DNA of 64,000 nucleotides, taken from contig SDWI01000207.1 of the NCBI GenBank assembly GCA_009193005.1, positions 455,722-519,721 on the forward strand. The letters run 5' to 3'. The DNA comes from Lamellibrachia luymesi (lineage: Eukaryota; Annelida; Polychaeta; Sabellida; Siboglinidae). Under the pieces are notes generated by a model. That model made no database searches, was not told the DNA's origin, and worked only from the letters and a program-made list of their open reading frames with translations. Below are positions 11,776 to 22,960 of the stretch, piece by piece. The position numbers were made by a program, and so were the translations under genes. Each line of letters begins with the position of its first letter. Within the stretch, counting starts at the first letter, position 1.

Positions 11776-12589
11776 NNNNNNNNNNNNNNNNNNNNNNNNN
11801 NNNNNNNNNNNNNNNNNNNNNNNNNNNNNNNNNNNNNNNNNNNNNNNNNNNNNNNNNNNNNNNNNNNNNNNNNNNNNNNNNNNNNNNNNNNNNNNNNNNN
11901 NNNNNNNNNNNNNNNNNNNNNNNNNNNNNNNNNNNNNNNNNNNNNNNNNNNNNNNNNNNNNNNNNNNNNNNNNNNNNNNNNNNNNNNNNNNNNNNNNNNN
12001 NNNNNNNNNNNNNNNNNNNNNNNNNNNNNNNNNNNNNNNNNNNNNNNNNNNNNNNNNNNNNNNNNNNNNNNNNNNNNNNNNNNNNNNNNNNNNNNNNNNN
12101 NNNNNNNNNNNNNNNNNNNNNNNNNNNNNNNNNNNNNNNNNNNNNNNNNNNNNNNNNNNNNNNNNNNNNNNNNNNNNNNNNNNNNNNNNNNNNNNNNNNN
12201 NNNNNNNNNNNNNNNNNNNNNNNNNNNNNNNNNNNNNNNNNNNNNNNNNNNNNNNNNNNNNNNNNNNNNNNNNNNNNNNNNNNNNNNNNNNNNNNNNNNN
12301 NNNNNNNNNNNNNNNNNNNNNNNNNNNNNNNNNNNNNNNNNNNNNNNNNNNNNNNNNNNNNNNNNNNNNNNNNNNNNNNNNNNNNNNNNNNNNNNNNNNN
12401 NNNNNNNNNNNNNNNNNNNNNNNNNNNNNNNNNNNNNNNNNNNNNNNNNNNNNNNNNNNNNNNNNNNNNNNNNNNNNNNNNNNNNNNNNNNNNNNNNNNN
12501 NNNNNNNNNNNNNNNNNNNNNNNNNNNNNNNNNNNNNNNNNNNNNNNNNNNNNNNNNNNNNNNNNNNNNNNNNNNNNNNNNNNNNNNNN
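11776..12589. other. Assembly gap of 814 Ns
   Basis: This is a run of N. The sequence just right of it is a 22-bp tandem repeat, so the gap probably hides a longer array. Open frames spanning it are artefacts. Confidence 1.
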
Positions 12590-12676
12590 ACACAACTACC
12601 ACGTGTAACACACACAACTACCACGTGTAACACACACAACTACTATGTGTAACACACACAACTACCACGTGTAACA
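12590..12676. repeat. 22-bp tandem repeat at gap edge
   Basis: About four copies of ACACACAACTACCACGTGTAAC, one with TATG for CACG. Each unit holds a CACGTG E-box palindrome. The array runs into the N gap, so its true length is unknown. Confidence 0.9.
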
Positions 12677-12739
12677 TTTACGTCTGAACAGAATCCGTGT
12701 GGAAGTTCTTCACAAGACAGCAACGGCATTACACATTAC

Positions 12740-13607
12740 CAAATCGACAAACACGTTTTGTTCACATCAGTGGTCGACAATGAGATGCTCTTTGGCCAAG
12801 CATTGGTTGCTGGTCCAGACGTTTTCGATGACGCATTGTCGCTACAACTGGGCGCACTAGATGCAACTGATACGTACGAAGAGGAGATGAAAACACCACG
12901 ACCTACAACTTCCAGTGCGAGACCACACACTTCACCTCGTGCACCAACACCACCCACGAATAATGACACGTATATAAATATACACCGATCAAACATACAA
13001 CGAGAAATTATTGCCATGTTTATGGATCCATCTATACTAGATGCTGCGATCAAGGTGCGATTTGTGGATGAAGCCGGGGCAGACGCTGATGGTTTATCTC
13101 GGGATGCGTACTCGGCATTCTGGAAAGAATTATTCCTAACGTCTGCATACGGTGAAGACGAAAGGGTTATTTAGTAGTTTCCCAAATTATGGCAGAAAGG
13201 AACGGGAGGCTGTCGGCAGATTCTTGTTGAACGGGTATTTAAAACACTACTGCTTTCATAAGCCTTCTCGGTGGCAGTCATCCATGGCGAACATGGAGTG
13301 ACACCAGACGTCATGTCTGAGTCACTTACGATGTACCTGTGCGAGACAGATCGGCATGTGACAGATAAAACTCTGTGTGGTGACGGACTTGATGAAGACG
13401 ACAAAGACGACTTTCTTGACCTGTTGTCAAGAGTCAGTTGCCAAGGGTCAGTTGTCAAGGGTCAGTTGCCACTCTATCCCAAAAAACACGATGATGTACG
13501 GCATTACGTTCTTAGCATCGCACATAAGGAGCTCAACGAGAGAAGCGATAAGCGATCATGCTCGAAAACGAGAAGACCGCCGAAGAAGGCAAACTTCGGG
13601 TAACTAA
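12740..13607 (+). pseudogene. HECT-like E3 ligase domain fragment, frame-shifted
   Basis: The open frame from about 12758 to 13174 gives a Pro/Thr-rich linker, then IHRSNIQREIIAMFMDP, a VRFVDEAGADADGLSRD segment and YSAFWKEL. These match the N-terminal HECT-like region of the family (VRF.GE.G.D.GG..R...). Continuation is in other frames: EREAVGRFLLNGYL at about 13193-13235, then AVIHGEHGVTPDVMSESLTM from about 13270, then a DGLDEDDKDDFLDLLSR stretch and a lysine-rich end at 13607. Two frame changes (near 13174 and 13265) without splice sites argue for a dead copy. The catalytic Cys lobe typical of a full HECT domain is not visible. Confidence 0.6.
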
Positions 13608-14699
13608 TCTAATTTGTAACAACTAAAAGTAATGATTCCAGACTCGCGAGTCTCATCAGAGCAACAAAACGGTAGCGGCACATCACGAAGCCTGGATGAT
13701 CGAGGCTAAGCACCCCTAGCGATTAAATAAGTAAACGCCGGGGCTCCCTAAAAGGCGGGCAAGTAAAGGGCGGATATTGGAGCAGAGTGGACAAAAATAC
13801 AAGGATGCGTAATAACTATACACATGCGTTAATTGTCGTTACCATTGTTGCCTTTCGTTCGTGCGTGCATGCGTACATTGTGATTTGTGTTACTTCTATT
13901 TTAATAAATATAAAATAGCAACTTTACGTGTGTAGAATGTTACCGATCTTTCAAATGTTCAGCGCGCTATCGCTCAATCGCGCTTTTTCGTAATGGTAGC
14001 GGTGCTATTTCTCATCGAATCGTTATGATTTCTTGTCATTTGAAAATCAACAAATAATGATACATCAACAGCTTAATGAGAGACACAATCAATCATAAAC
14101 TGAAAACATGCCAGAGCAAACCTACCGTTGATAGATTGTGATATTTTGAGTTTGTTCGAAATACTTGGTTTAATTGAGCTCAACATATGTTTATCAATGT
14201 GAGTTCATTGGATTTTAATGTTCTATTGAGCCAATGCAACATTAGAAATATAGCTGTTGCTTTGTGAACACTGCTGCCAGATTATATCACTTGCGTGTTT
14301 TGTTAATAATAGTATATAATAATAACATAATTTATTTCATTTGTCATTAAAGCATTGAGAAAGTAAGCCCTACAATAGTGCAAAATATACGTTTGTTAAA
14401 ATGTTATTGTGAGTTCGTTTAGGGTAGAAAATATGTATTCCGGTATATTAACGTAAAAGTCAAAGTATATCTAACATACAATAATTATTAGAAAAGGTAC
14501 ACGTTGAAACCGTGATTAAAATGTATAATGACTAAATGTTATATTATCTACAGTATTAAATAATGTCACAGTGAGCACATACATGATAAACTTGTACATT
14601 TTCATCAGTAATATTCTACAAACATAAGGTTGTTTTTTAGCTTTTATTTTATATTATGTTGTTAAATAAAATTTCAGTAATAATAACATATATTAACTT
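13608..14699. other. Gene-free AT-rich stretch
   Basis: I see no exon, RNA gene or recognisable transposon here. Short A/T runs are the only structure. Confidence 0.5.
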
Positions 14700-15570
14700 C
14701 TATGGCACCTATTTCCTCAGGAACCTGAGCTCAGAGTCACAAAAAACATAATCATTCAGCATAATCATAAACATGGATGCGCAAAAGCCATTATCAGAAC
14801 GAGGGACAACCGATCGAAGATTTATGGTGGAGATGCAATTTGAAATAAATATGTCTTGAGCTTTTCCGGAAGATAGCTATAGTTATGGGGGGGGGGTTCA
14901 TTCCAAACCCTGTGCGCAGCGACAGAGAAAGCACGTTTGCCCAAATTGACTTTTCTTTTAAGCACAATAAGTTGTGAAATTGATGATCTGAGGTTGTTAG
15001 GTAGATAGAGCACGATATGTAAGAGCGGACAGCTTAAAGTTAATTTGATAAGTAACAGGAAGCCAGTGTAACTGTTTAAGTAGTGGCAGTGATGGTGAAA
15101 CCCGAGGCGCCCTGATCGAGTACCACACGTCACAGACAATGTTTAAGTAGTGGCAGTGATGGTGAAACCCGAGGCGCCCTCATCGAGTACCACACGTCAC
15201 AGACAATGCTGTACGTATTCGTTGCAGTTTAGCCAAGTCTCTTTTAGCAATGTTATTTAGTAGTGACTTACAATAGCAGTTTAACTGGAAAATGGTTGCA
15301 CGATGACCTTATTTCGTTGTTGCTTGGTGCCAATAATAATAAGGTATGTATACGTTTTATCTGGATTCAGTTTAGCTTACTTGATTCCATCCAAAACAAG
15401 ATATCAGTAAGACAATCACTTAACGTCGAAACAGATTCTTGTGCATTTGATTGTGAAAGTGATATGTAAACCTGTGTGTCATCAGCATACAGGTGATGAC
15501 TGAGATTATGATTAGTAATGTCTTGGCTGAGAGACGTCGTACAAGCTAAACAGAACCGGGCCAATTAATA
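14700..15570 (-). mobile_element. LINE 3' fragment with YADD reverse-transcriptase motif
   Basis: On the minus strand, 15367-15564 carries HLYADDTQVYISL, the catalytic YADD motif of non-LTR reverse transcriptases. It is followed, after frame breaks and a 67-bp duplication, by the C-terminal segment at 14822-15139 (LRSSISQLIVLKRKVNLGKR, AFSVAAHRVWNEPPPH, LPEKLKTYLFQIASPP, stop). The 3' tail at 14700-14821 matches the tail at 10555-10760 in inverse orientation. It is truncated at its 5' end and not functional. The subclass (CR1/L2/Rex-like) is uncertain. Confidence 0.75.
15074..15207. repeat. 67-bp tandem duplication inside the LINE fragment
   Basis: Two copies starting GTTTAAGTAGTGGCAGTGAT at 15074 and 15141 differ at about one position (CCCTGATCG versus CCCTCATCG). 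The duplication breaks the LINE reading frame. Confidence 0.9.
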
Positions 15571-16009
15571 TGACGGATCCTTAAATTGCGGCACTCCGAA
15601 TGGAAGGTGTTGTGCGCAAGATAATGAGCCAGATATGTTAATAACATAACAAAAGGTGGTAATGATAAATCAAAATGTATGCACGCACGCACGAAAAACA
15701 ACAACAGTAACGACAACGCAAGTGAAGAGGGACTTTTAGCTATTACTTGTAATTCTTGCCCGTCCAGTCCGCCATTTAATTGCCCGCCTTTTGTGGAGCC
15801 CCGTAAACTCACTGCCATCCGGTTTACTGCACTCTTAATAGTCGCTCTTTCATTGGTTTAAAATTAAGAAAAATTCAAAATGCGTTTGAGTTGAGAGAAA
15901 TCAGCCTTTTTTAGTTTACATGTAGCGAAAGGAAGATTTGCAGCCGGACACCATTCACTGGTCGGGTTTAGCCAAAGTGTTAGTGCGACCGGTGTTGGAA
16001 CTAGTAAAC
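15571..16009 (+). promoter_or_regulatory. Upstream region of the Brambleberry-like gene
   Basis: This is the interval between the LINE fragment and the start codon at 16010. It includes an ATTGG inverted CCAAT core near 15853 and no TATA box I can place with confidence. The reading frame is open upstream of the ATG from about 15938 but without an ATG, so 15938-16009 is probably 5' untranslated sequence. Confidence 0.3.
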
Positions 16010-18572
16010 ATGGCATGGGCTTGTTTTAAAGTTGTTATAGTTTTTCTTACTCTAGATTTGCAGTTGCAAGACAATGGCGTATCTTGCTGGACTTGGACGA
16101 GCGATGATACACAACTTGTAGCAGACGAGCGCTACAAGTTAGGCAAGGAAAAACTAAGCGAATTACGGCAGCTGACGACAATGCCGAAATATAGCCAGTG
16201 TTGGACCAAAGCCCTGGATAATTTGGAGAACGGATGTCGGCATCTGTCCGATGATGCGCAGCACAGGATGGCGTTGCAATTTGCTAACTGCTTCTTGTTA
16301 AAAACCGGCCGACCAACATATCCGTGTGAGAAAACTGATGAAATAAGCCAGTGCACCAAGAAAATGCCATCGGAAGCATATGCGACATATTCACAATTTT
16401 TTACACATACACAAAACATGTGCTTCTTTTTACAAGCCCAGGTGTGGCAGGAAGAAACAGGCCATACCATCAACAGACTCTCAAATAGTTCCGCCACAGT
16501 TGCTCAGCAGTTGGAAGAAGCCAGCGAACTTCAAGGGAAAATATTGAAAGATCAGAATACGTCGTTAGAAAACCAGGGGATCCTGTTGAACCGTGGACTT
16601 CAGTTGAAGAAAACTCTGGAAGAATCATCTATGGACGTCCACCGGATGCTCAACGACTTTAAAAACTCAACGAAGGAGCAAAAGATGCTTTTGTTTGAGG
16701 TTTTCGATCGTATGAATTCACTCCAGTCGCTTGTGATGGGAGAGTTTACTGGCTTTTATTCATTTATCTTTTACACACTGTCGATTCTCATCAGTTACCT
16801 ACTGACGTCTACACCTCGTACGAGTGGAGCACGATTCTGGCTATTTGTCTTGATGACACTCAACATTGTGTTTGAGCGCCTCCTGGTCTGGTGGGGAGGA
16901 AACGCTGTTGGCGCCATCTCTGAGTCCATAGACAGCACAGCCAACCAAAATGTTAGTATCATACTACCAGGTTTTGTTCCAATTATGTGATTATAATTGA
17001 CGACAGGCAAAGTATGCAGCAGTACTTGTAATTGATTCTAGTATTTAAATATATTAGCGTAAAATTTCTTTCGTTGTAGTAGAGGAAACTGTATGGTGAC
17101 GGATCTGTCTTCAAAAGCTTATACGTTGATACCATTTTGTATGACAATTGGCATAACATAATATTTTTGTTGTTGATGCAATCTTGACTAATCTAAGAAA
17201 CTAAATTGAAATAAATAATTGACGTGTTAATCTTGCAGGCGCATGTGTACAGCCAGCTGTGGTTGTGTCGCAAGGTGTTCACTCTGCTGGGAGCCGGTGT
17301 ATGGGCGTGGGTTGCCTACCGCTATCGTGACCTCAACCAAATCAACAACCAACTTCTTGTTGAGATCCAAAAACAAAACTCTGACCTGAAGCATCTTCTA
17401 CAAAGTGGTTGGTGCACATCGTCATGCTAACGTACAATGATGTGAACACACGCACGAACACACATGCACACACACAAATACTAATGTACAGTGACATCAA
17501 CGCCTTGATCTTGAGTTATTTTGCCAAGTCAAAGGGCTCCCTGACTTGGCAAAATAACTTCCTGGAGAGTATTGGACATCCTGGAAGTCATTTTGCCAAG
17601 TCAAAGGGCTCCCTGACTTGGCAAAATAACTTCCTGGAGAGTATTGGACATCCTGGAAGTCATGTTGCCAACACACAAGAAATCCTTAACTTAATTCAGA
17701 AGAATCTATTATTAGGTCTGCATGTTCTTGAAAGAACAATTTAGGTTCAGGGAACGTCTCAGTGGAAGAACCCCAGGAATAATTCTAGAAACTAGTAAAC
17801 TACCCTTCCTCCAGGCGGGATAACTTGGTAGTTCATAAAAGGTAATTTGTAGTTATTATGTACAATTGTTAGCAACGCTATGCATGTTTTCTACGTTCAA
17901 GTTATATGAACCATCAACTAATCAGTTCTGTATTATATGCCAGAGGGCGCTATGTATGCACAAAACCGGCAGTGGTTGGTTGATGCAGCTTGGAGCAGTT
18001 GTCGAAAGCATGCATAACGTTGCGAATTCTATGAAAGGGTAAAGTAATAGTGGTGTGAATAAAAAAAAAATTAAAGTGTTACGTATCCATCTTTACTGAG
18101 GTTGTAGAAAGTTTGGCGCCCCAGGGCGAAAGTGTCTAGTAGGAATAGCATAATAAACCAAACACACAACTCGATTGATTGTAGTAAGATTCCTGACACT
18201 CAGAACTGGATGTTTCAGGTCGCTCCCCCTCTAACTCCCCCTCTCTGGCAGTTGCCTCAGCCGACACGGAAACCAAGAGCAATGTCGGGAGGGCTGAAGT
18301 GGTCACTATTGGTCAGGATACTTGGCCAGTGTCCAGTCGCTACAGTTTAGTCAGTAACAGCAGCACAGGTGAGCTGTCCAGTCACAAACAGTTATCAATG
18401 TTTTTGTTTCAATGTAGATCATTTGTGATAGCAGGTTTAAGAATGTAGACTCATCAATGAATCCAAATTTTTTTACGTCCAGCAAAAATACATTTTGGAC
18501 GTGGCAAAAATTTCCATAAATAATTCAGGTGGAAAAAATGCAAAACACCATTTCCTAGTCAAAAATTTCCAA

Positions 18573-18624
<52 letters not shown>

Positions 18625-21600
18625 GATTTCCTATGGTATTGTCATGGACTGTGGTTACATGGTTAAACAGGAAGCTCTCAATGACTGTCTTGCCATGCTC
18701 ACTACAGAGAGATTACTTCATCAAAGACATTACATCATCAATTGAGAGCTGCACCAGATTCCTTTATTGTCATGGTCACCGTAATAAACAGTAGAAATCT
18801 GACTAGAATTCAATCCCACAGCCTATCCGATTGCAATGGGACACAATTTGAGATTAACTCATCACCCACAAGCAGAATGTGCACTGTCCAAGATAATCCA
18901 CTCATGGATAATGGTGGCTTCCTTAATGCTAGTAGCCAATCACAACAGACAGCTACTGGCTTCATTAGTTATATGGGGATATAAAAGGCCAATGGAGTGA
19001 TGAATTACCATGGTTTGTATCCAAACCATAGTATACATCTGTGAAACCTTCAACCAGAGAAATGTTCAAGGGGGTCAGACCACAACACTCCAGCTTAGAG
19101 CATTTTCTAAGAGTGACTGTCAGTGGCAAAGCATGTGCAAAGTGTAAGAAGTGTTGGCATGAGCAGGCAACCAAGGCAAAGAATGATATTCCATCATGCC
19201 AAATGTACCCAGATACAGGAGGCTGACACAGATACTGCTGCACCTGGACCTGTGTCGGCCAGAAGAAATCCAGTTCCCAGTCGCCACCAAGTAAATTACA
19301 GGCAGTGCAGTCTATCGTGACTGAGATGGATCTAGAGAGTTTGTATCTCATCGACAGTCATGATACAGGTTGACAACAAATCGTATCTCATCGACAGTCA
19401 TGATACAGGTTGACAACAAATCGTATCTCATCGACAGTCATGATACTGGTTCCATGACAAAATCTGCGGAGAACTGTGAAGTTTTTACCCAGGAATCGAT
19501 CAAGACTGCCAAGGACAAGTTCAGCTGTATAAAGACAAGTGTAGTGAGTGTAATGACTGACAATGCTAAGAACATGGAGAAGATCTGTGATGCACTCAAG
19601 GAAGATGATCCTTCTTTGGTGGTGTATGGATGTTTTGCACACCCATTGAACTTACCAGGCCAGGATATCATCCCGGCCTCTGTCATGAAACACGTGACAG
19701 TGATCCCGAAGTATTTCCGAAATCACACAAAACAAATGCTTGGCTCAGTGAATGTAGGGACAGTGTGAAGCCACAAATCCCAGGTGAAAGTCGGTGGAAG
19801 AGACAGCTCACATGGCTCGATACCTTCCTGTAGAACCACAGCCAATACATGCGCATCGTTCGGGGTCACGAGAAGGGTTAGAAATCTGAATGTTTTTACT
19901 GTAAAATCATGTTATGTATTATAAACTATATATATTCTCTAACATGTTCACCGTCCAAATGAGATTTCCACAATATAAATCCAATGATTTTTTTTTATCG
20001 CATCCATTCCTTGAAGGCCCTTCATCAGTTTGATTACTCTGTCCCAAAAATTAACCTGTGTTGTATCCACTATGACATGTTAGCTCATTTGTAAAAAACA
20101 ATTTTAGTTTTGGCGAAATTACTGGACAAACGATTATATTATTTTTGATTGGGTCCAGTAAAAATTCAGCCAAAAAAATTAGCAAAATGGTTTGGCTCTG
20201 TATAGTTACTACAGAGTAACGCTGTTGACACTTTCACAAGTTCCTGATATAACAATCAAAGTCAATTATTTTGATGATTTTAACAAAAGTATATAATCTT
20301 TTATTAAGCCGACTGCACATATTACTTAAAATAGTCACACACTACACTGTAACAATGTAACACGTTTGAAGATCAACGCACCTGATTCGGATTGGTTAAG
20401 TGAATTGAGAAGGGAGTTTTTAAATGAAACATTTTTAGTTGTTACGTTGTAATTTTCCAGGCTATGGATCCGACTCTGATGGCTCCTCCAGTTCTACTTC
20501 AACGTCCACCGACCGCACGTTTGTTGTGGACAATGAGGATGACCACTTAGATGGTTTGTCCACGACGAGTGGCCAGTCAAGTCAAAGCTGTATCTCCTCC
20601 TTAATTGGAGAGCTTGATTTTCTGCGGCAGTCCACGCCAGTCCGTGAACTTGCACTGCCTTCAAATAATACAAGTATGTGTGATTTCTACGAATAAAATC
20701 AACAGAATGATAGAAACTAATTAAAATAAATAATAAAAACAAATTAAACATGTTGGCAGTTCTCGCGTGTCAACTTAATAAGTGATTCAATTCAAAATAA
20801 ATTATCGTCATGAAAGCAATTGTGATAAAACCGTTTTGGCTCCGGTTAGGGTGCTGTTCAAAACTAATCTAACTAAAAACGGGAGACTTAACAACACGTA
20901 TGCCAACAGTATATGAAAGTACATACAATCTTGATTAGTAACTGGCTCATCTTTGTATACAATAAATGCATGTTAAAATCGATGAAAACGTAAAGAGGTT
21001 TTTTTTCAAAAACGAAAATATCGGGTTGGCGGATCCGTAAACCGACTAATAAAACATAAAAGGCCTTTGTTATGTTAACCACTATTTGATGTCTGTGATG
21101 TTCCAGGTAGTGGCGATGTTGTGAGAAGGAGGGTGGGTCGACCCAGGGGCAGCCGTTCTGCCACCCTGGTCTCGTCCTCAAACGTGAGTGAACGGTTTCA
21201 TCTGATTACCATGTTGACATTACCTTCATTTAATGACAGCAGGTACTGCATTTACATTACTGCATTTTCTAATTGTCAAACATCATGAAAGGTACCTGGT
21301 ATGTCAGAAACAGATTGGGAGGAAATAGTTCTGTTGAATATTCAATTGTTATTTGCATATACAATGGGTTCTGCATAACAGCATCAACTGCTTAGTAGAA
21401 TACAATACGTTCTGTCAGAGGGTGAAGTGTAAAGCGCTTTGAGCAGTCCTACACTACAGACAACGTGCTACATAAGAATGTACCTTTAATTAAATTAAAC
21501 CAGCAGAGTCAAATTAATCGATTCAATAGATACTACCTAGAATATACTATGGCGCCTCTGGTGCGTATTATAATACTAACATTAAGGTGAAATCGCGTGA

Positions 21601-22356
21601 AATTTTCGACGGAAGTGCAACATGTCTTTCACGCAAATCTTTTGACGTGCAGTGAAACGGTCGCGTATCTATGCCAATGCATGGTCAGTCGCATTTAAAC
21701 TTATAGTGATGCTAGCATTGTGATTTACTATCAGTAAGTGTTATTGTTGATATGCTGTATTCTTTACTGAAGCTAATTCTTTCCGACTCTTTAATTTGAA
21801 GTGCAAATTGTACTTCCGTCAAAAATTTATCCCATGATACATTGCATTTACACACGGACATCGTCTAGCGATCGAACACATGACATTCCGGGTAGCAACT
21901 AACAACTTTATTGAGATAATTCAATTAGCAAATTAAGTTGACAATTTAATTTGAAGTGCAAATTGTACTTCCGTCAACAATTGATCCCATGATACATTGC
22001 ATTTACACACGGACATCGTCTAGCGATCGAACACGTGACATTCTGGGTAGCAACTAACAACTTTATTGAGATAATTCAATTAGCAAATTAAGTTGACAAT
22101 TGATTAACCTATGCCTAACTTGCCCTTCCTTCCCCAACAGACTGATCGTCCAGGCTTGGCACGTTACAGTCTAAGGTCACGCCCATTCGTCACCGATAAC
22201 CCATGCGTCCACTTGGAGTCACCATCCGAGTTCAAACAGAAAGTGAAACACTTGGCAAGGGTGGCTCAGCGAAACAACCGGCTCATACATAACATGCGCA
22301 ACAGGGAGCAGCGATTGACAAAGGGAGGAGGATTTTTTTCGTCCGATGACGACTGA
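16010..22356 (+). CDS. bmb: Brambleberry-like nuclear fusion protein (KAR5/GEX1 family), six exons
   Basis: Exons: 16010-16951, 17239-17407, 18219-18368, 20461-20673, 21107-21183, 22141-22356. Phases agree and total 1767 bases (588 aa plus stop). The start is the first in-frame ATG (context AAACATGG), giving a hydrophobic signal peptide (MAWACFKVVIVFLTLDL). The lumenal domain carries seven cysteines (residues 26, 64, 76, 94, 106, 115, 138), including RPTYPC, matching the Brambleberry pattern. A coiled-coil region spans about 156-241. Hydrophobic segments lie at about 249-266, 276-294 and 320-340, then a Ser/Thr/Asp-rich tail and a basic C-terminal exon ending DDD. KAR5/GEX1/Brambleberry proteins sit in the nuclear envelope and are needed for nuclear or karyomere membrane fusion after fertilisation. 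The tail contains an RRRVGRPRGSRS AT-hook-like motif. Exons 3-5 rest on splice phase and composition more than on homology. Confidence 0.88.
17519..17662. repeat. Tandem pair of 72-bp units, each made of two hairpins
   Basis: Two identical 72-bp copies start at 17519 and 17591. Each holds a perfect 13-bp inverted repeat (TTTTGCCAAGTCA / TGACTTGGCAAAA, 10-base loop) followed by a second 9-bp one (ACTTCCTGG / CCTGGAAGT). They lie in intron 2 of the Brambleberry-like gene, about 110 bp after the donor. The frame through them happens to be open. Confidence 0.9.
18581..18620. repeat. (AT)20 microsatellite
   Basis: This is an uninterrupted AT dinucleotide run preceded by a short (AC)n. It lies in intron 3 of the Brambleberry-like gene. 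Confidence 0.95.
19030..19860 (+). mobile_element. Dead hAT-superfamily transposase remnant
   Basis: A BED-type zinc-finger-like segment (about 19041-19226) contains KACAKCKKCWHEQATKAK, with C..C spacing and a later frame-shifted H...C. From about 19450 comes a segment with SVMTDNAKNMEKI, YGCFAHPLNLPGQDI and SRWKRQLTWLDTFL, characteristic of the DNA-binding-to-core region of hAT transposases. Frames shift at least at 19226, 19340 and 19745. An internal 40-bp tandem repeat (19339-19445, about 2.7 copies of TATCTCATCGACAGTCATGA) breaks the frame. It sits in intron 3 of the Brambleberry-like gene in sense orientation. Confidence 0.7.
20035..20430 (+). repeat. Dispersed repeat family A, copy 2
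   Basis: It shares the GTATCCACTATGACATGTTAGCTC start, AAGTCAATTATTTTGATGAT middle and the ACACGTTTGAAGATCAACG and GATTGGTTAAG-GAATTGAG end with the other copies. Its right end is about 30 bp from the acceptor of exon 4 of the Brambleberry-like gene at 20461. Confidence 0.6.
21590..21835 (+). repeat. Short MITE-like element (family B), copy 1
   Basis: The left end reads AATTTTCGACGGAAGTGCAA (about 21600) and the right end CAAATTGTACTTCCGTCAAAAATT (ending about 21828). Reverse-complemented, the right end gives AATTTTTGACGGAAGTACAA, so there is a roughly 20-bp terminal inverted repeat around about 190 bp of non-coding DNA. A diverged copy is at 39378-39660. It lies in intron 5 of the Brambleberry-like gene. 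Confidence 0.6.
21791..22100. repeat. 155-bp tandem duplication
   Basis: Two near-identical copies start TTAATTTGAAGTGCAAATTG at 21791 and 21946 and end ...AGTTGACAAT. They include the right terminus of the family B element and stop 40 bp before the last exon of the Brambleberry-like gene (22141). The branch-point region of that intron therefore exists in more than one copy. Confidence 0.9.
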
Positions 22357-22418
22357 CTTCCGCCACACAGATATTATTGCATGTATTTGCATGGGCATGG
22401 TTTTTATTCCTTGTCGCT

Positions 22419-22424
22419 ATTAAA
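22419..22424 (+). terminator. Candidate polyadenylation signal of the Brambleberry-like gene
   Basis: ATTAAA, the commonest variant signal, lies 63 bases after the stop codon in the correct orientation. Confidence 0.4.
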
Positions 22425-22773
22425 CATTTTTAGGATGGAACTCTAGTTAGCATTGTGGTTGTAGTTCCGTGATTGTTTTTATTATAAAATCATGTTATAA
22501 ACTAGTCTTCACTCTTGGCTGCACAAATGTGTTTTAATGAACCAAAATTGTTTATATTTGTTGATACATCAATCTTCCTGTTCAATACATTCGTGAACAG
22601 CTGTCAGCATAATGGGCATATAGTTAACATGGTGTTGTAAAAACTTTAATTATTTTCATGCATTATAAACATGATATTCACCCAAACACATTCAAATTGC
22701 ACAAACGTTCAAGGTATATTTAAAAAAAATAGTTTACATTTGGTGGGCCAAGATGTTCAAATAGTATAAATAT

Positions 22774-22960
22774 AACATGATTTTATAACAAAACGATCAG
22801 ACTATCTTTCATGTGAACCATTATAACATGATTTTTTTACAAAACGACCAGACTATCTTTCATGTGAACCATTATAACATGATTTTTTAACAAAACAACC
22901 AGACTATCTTTCATGTGAACCATTAGAACATGATTTTATATATTTGATATTGAATTTGTG
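22774..22960. repeat. 51-bp tandem repeat, three units plus partial
   Basis: Units start AACATGATTTT at 22774, 22825 and 22876 with a partial at 22927, 51 bp apart, each with CAGACTATCTTTCATGTGAA. The TATAACATGATTTTATAA core also occurs in reverse complement as single copies near 19905, 22490 and 34305. Confidence 0.9.

Noticed and set aside
11699..12639. Long minus-strand open frames across the N gap
   Set aside because: They consist almost entirely of undetermined bases; no coding evidence on either side.
12590..12676. CRISPR-like repeat array
   Set aside because: Units are contiguous with no spacers, and the genome is eukaryotic; it is a minisatellite.
17409..17744. Plus-strand frame with a 24-residue repeat after Brambleberry exon 2
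   Set aside because: It arises because the 72-bp hairpin unit is a multiple of three; the phase-consistent gene model splices past it.
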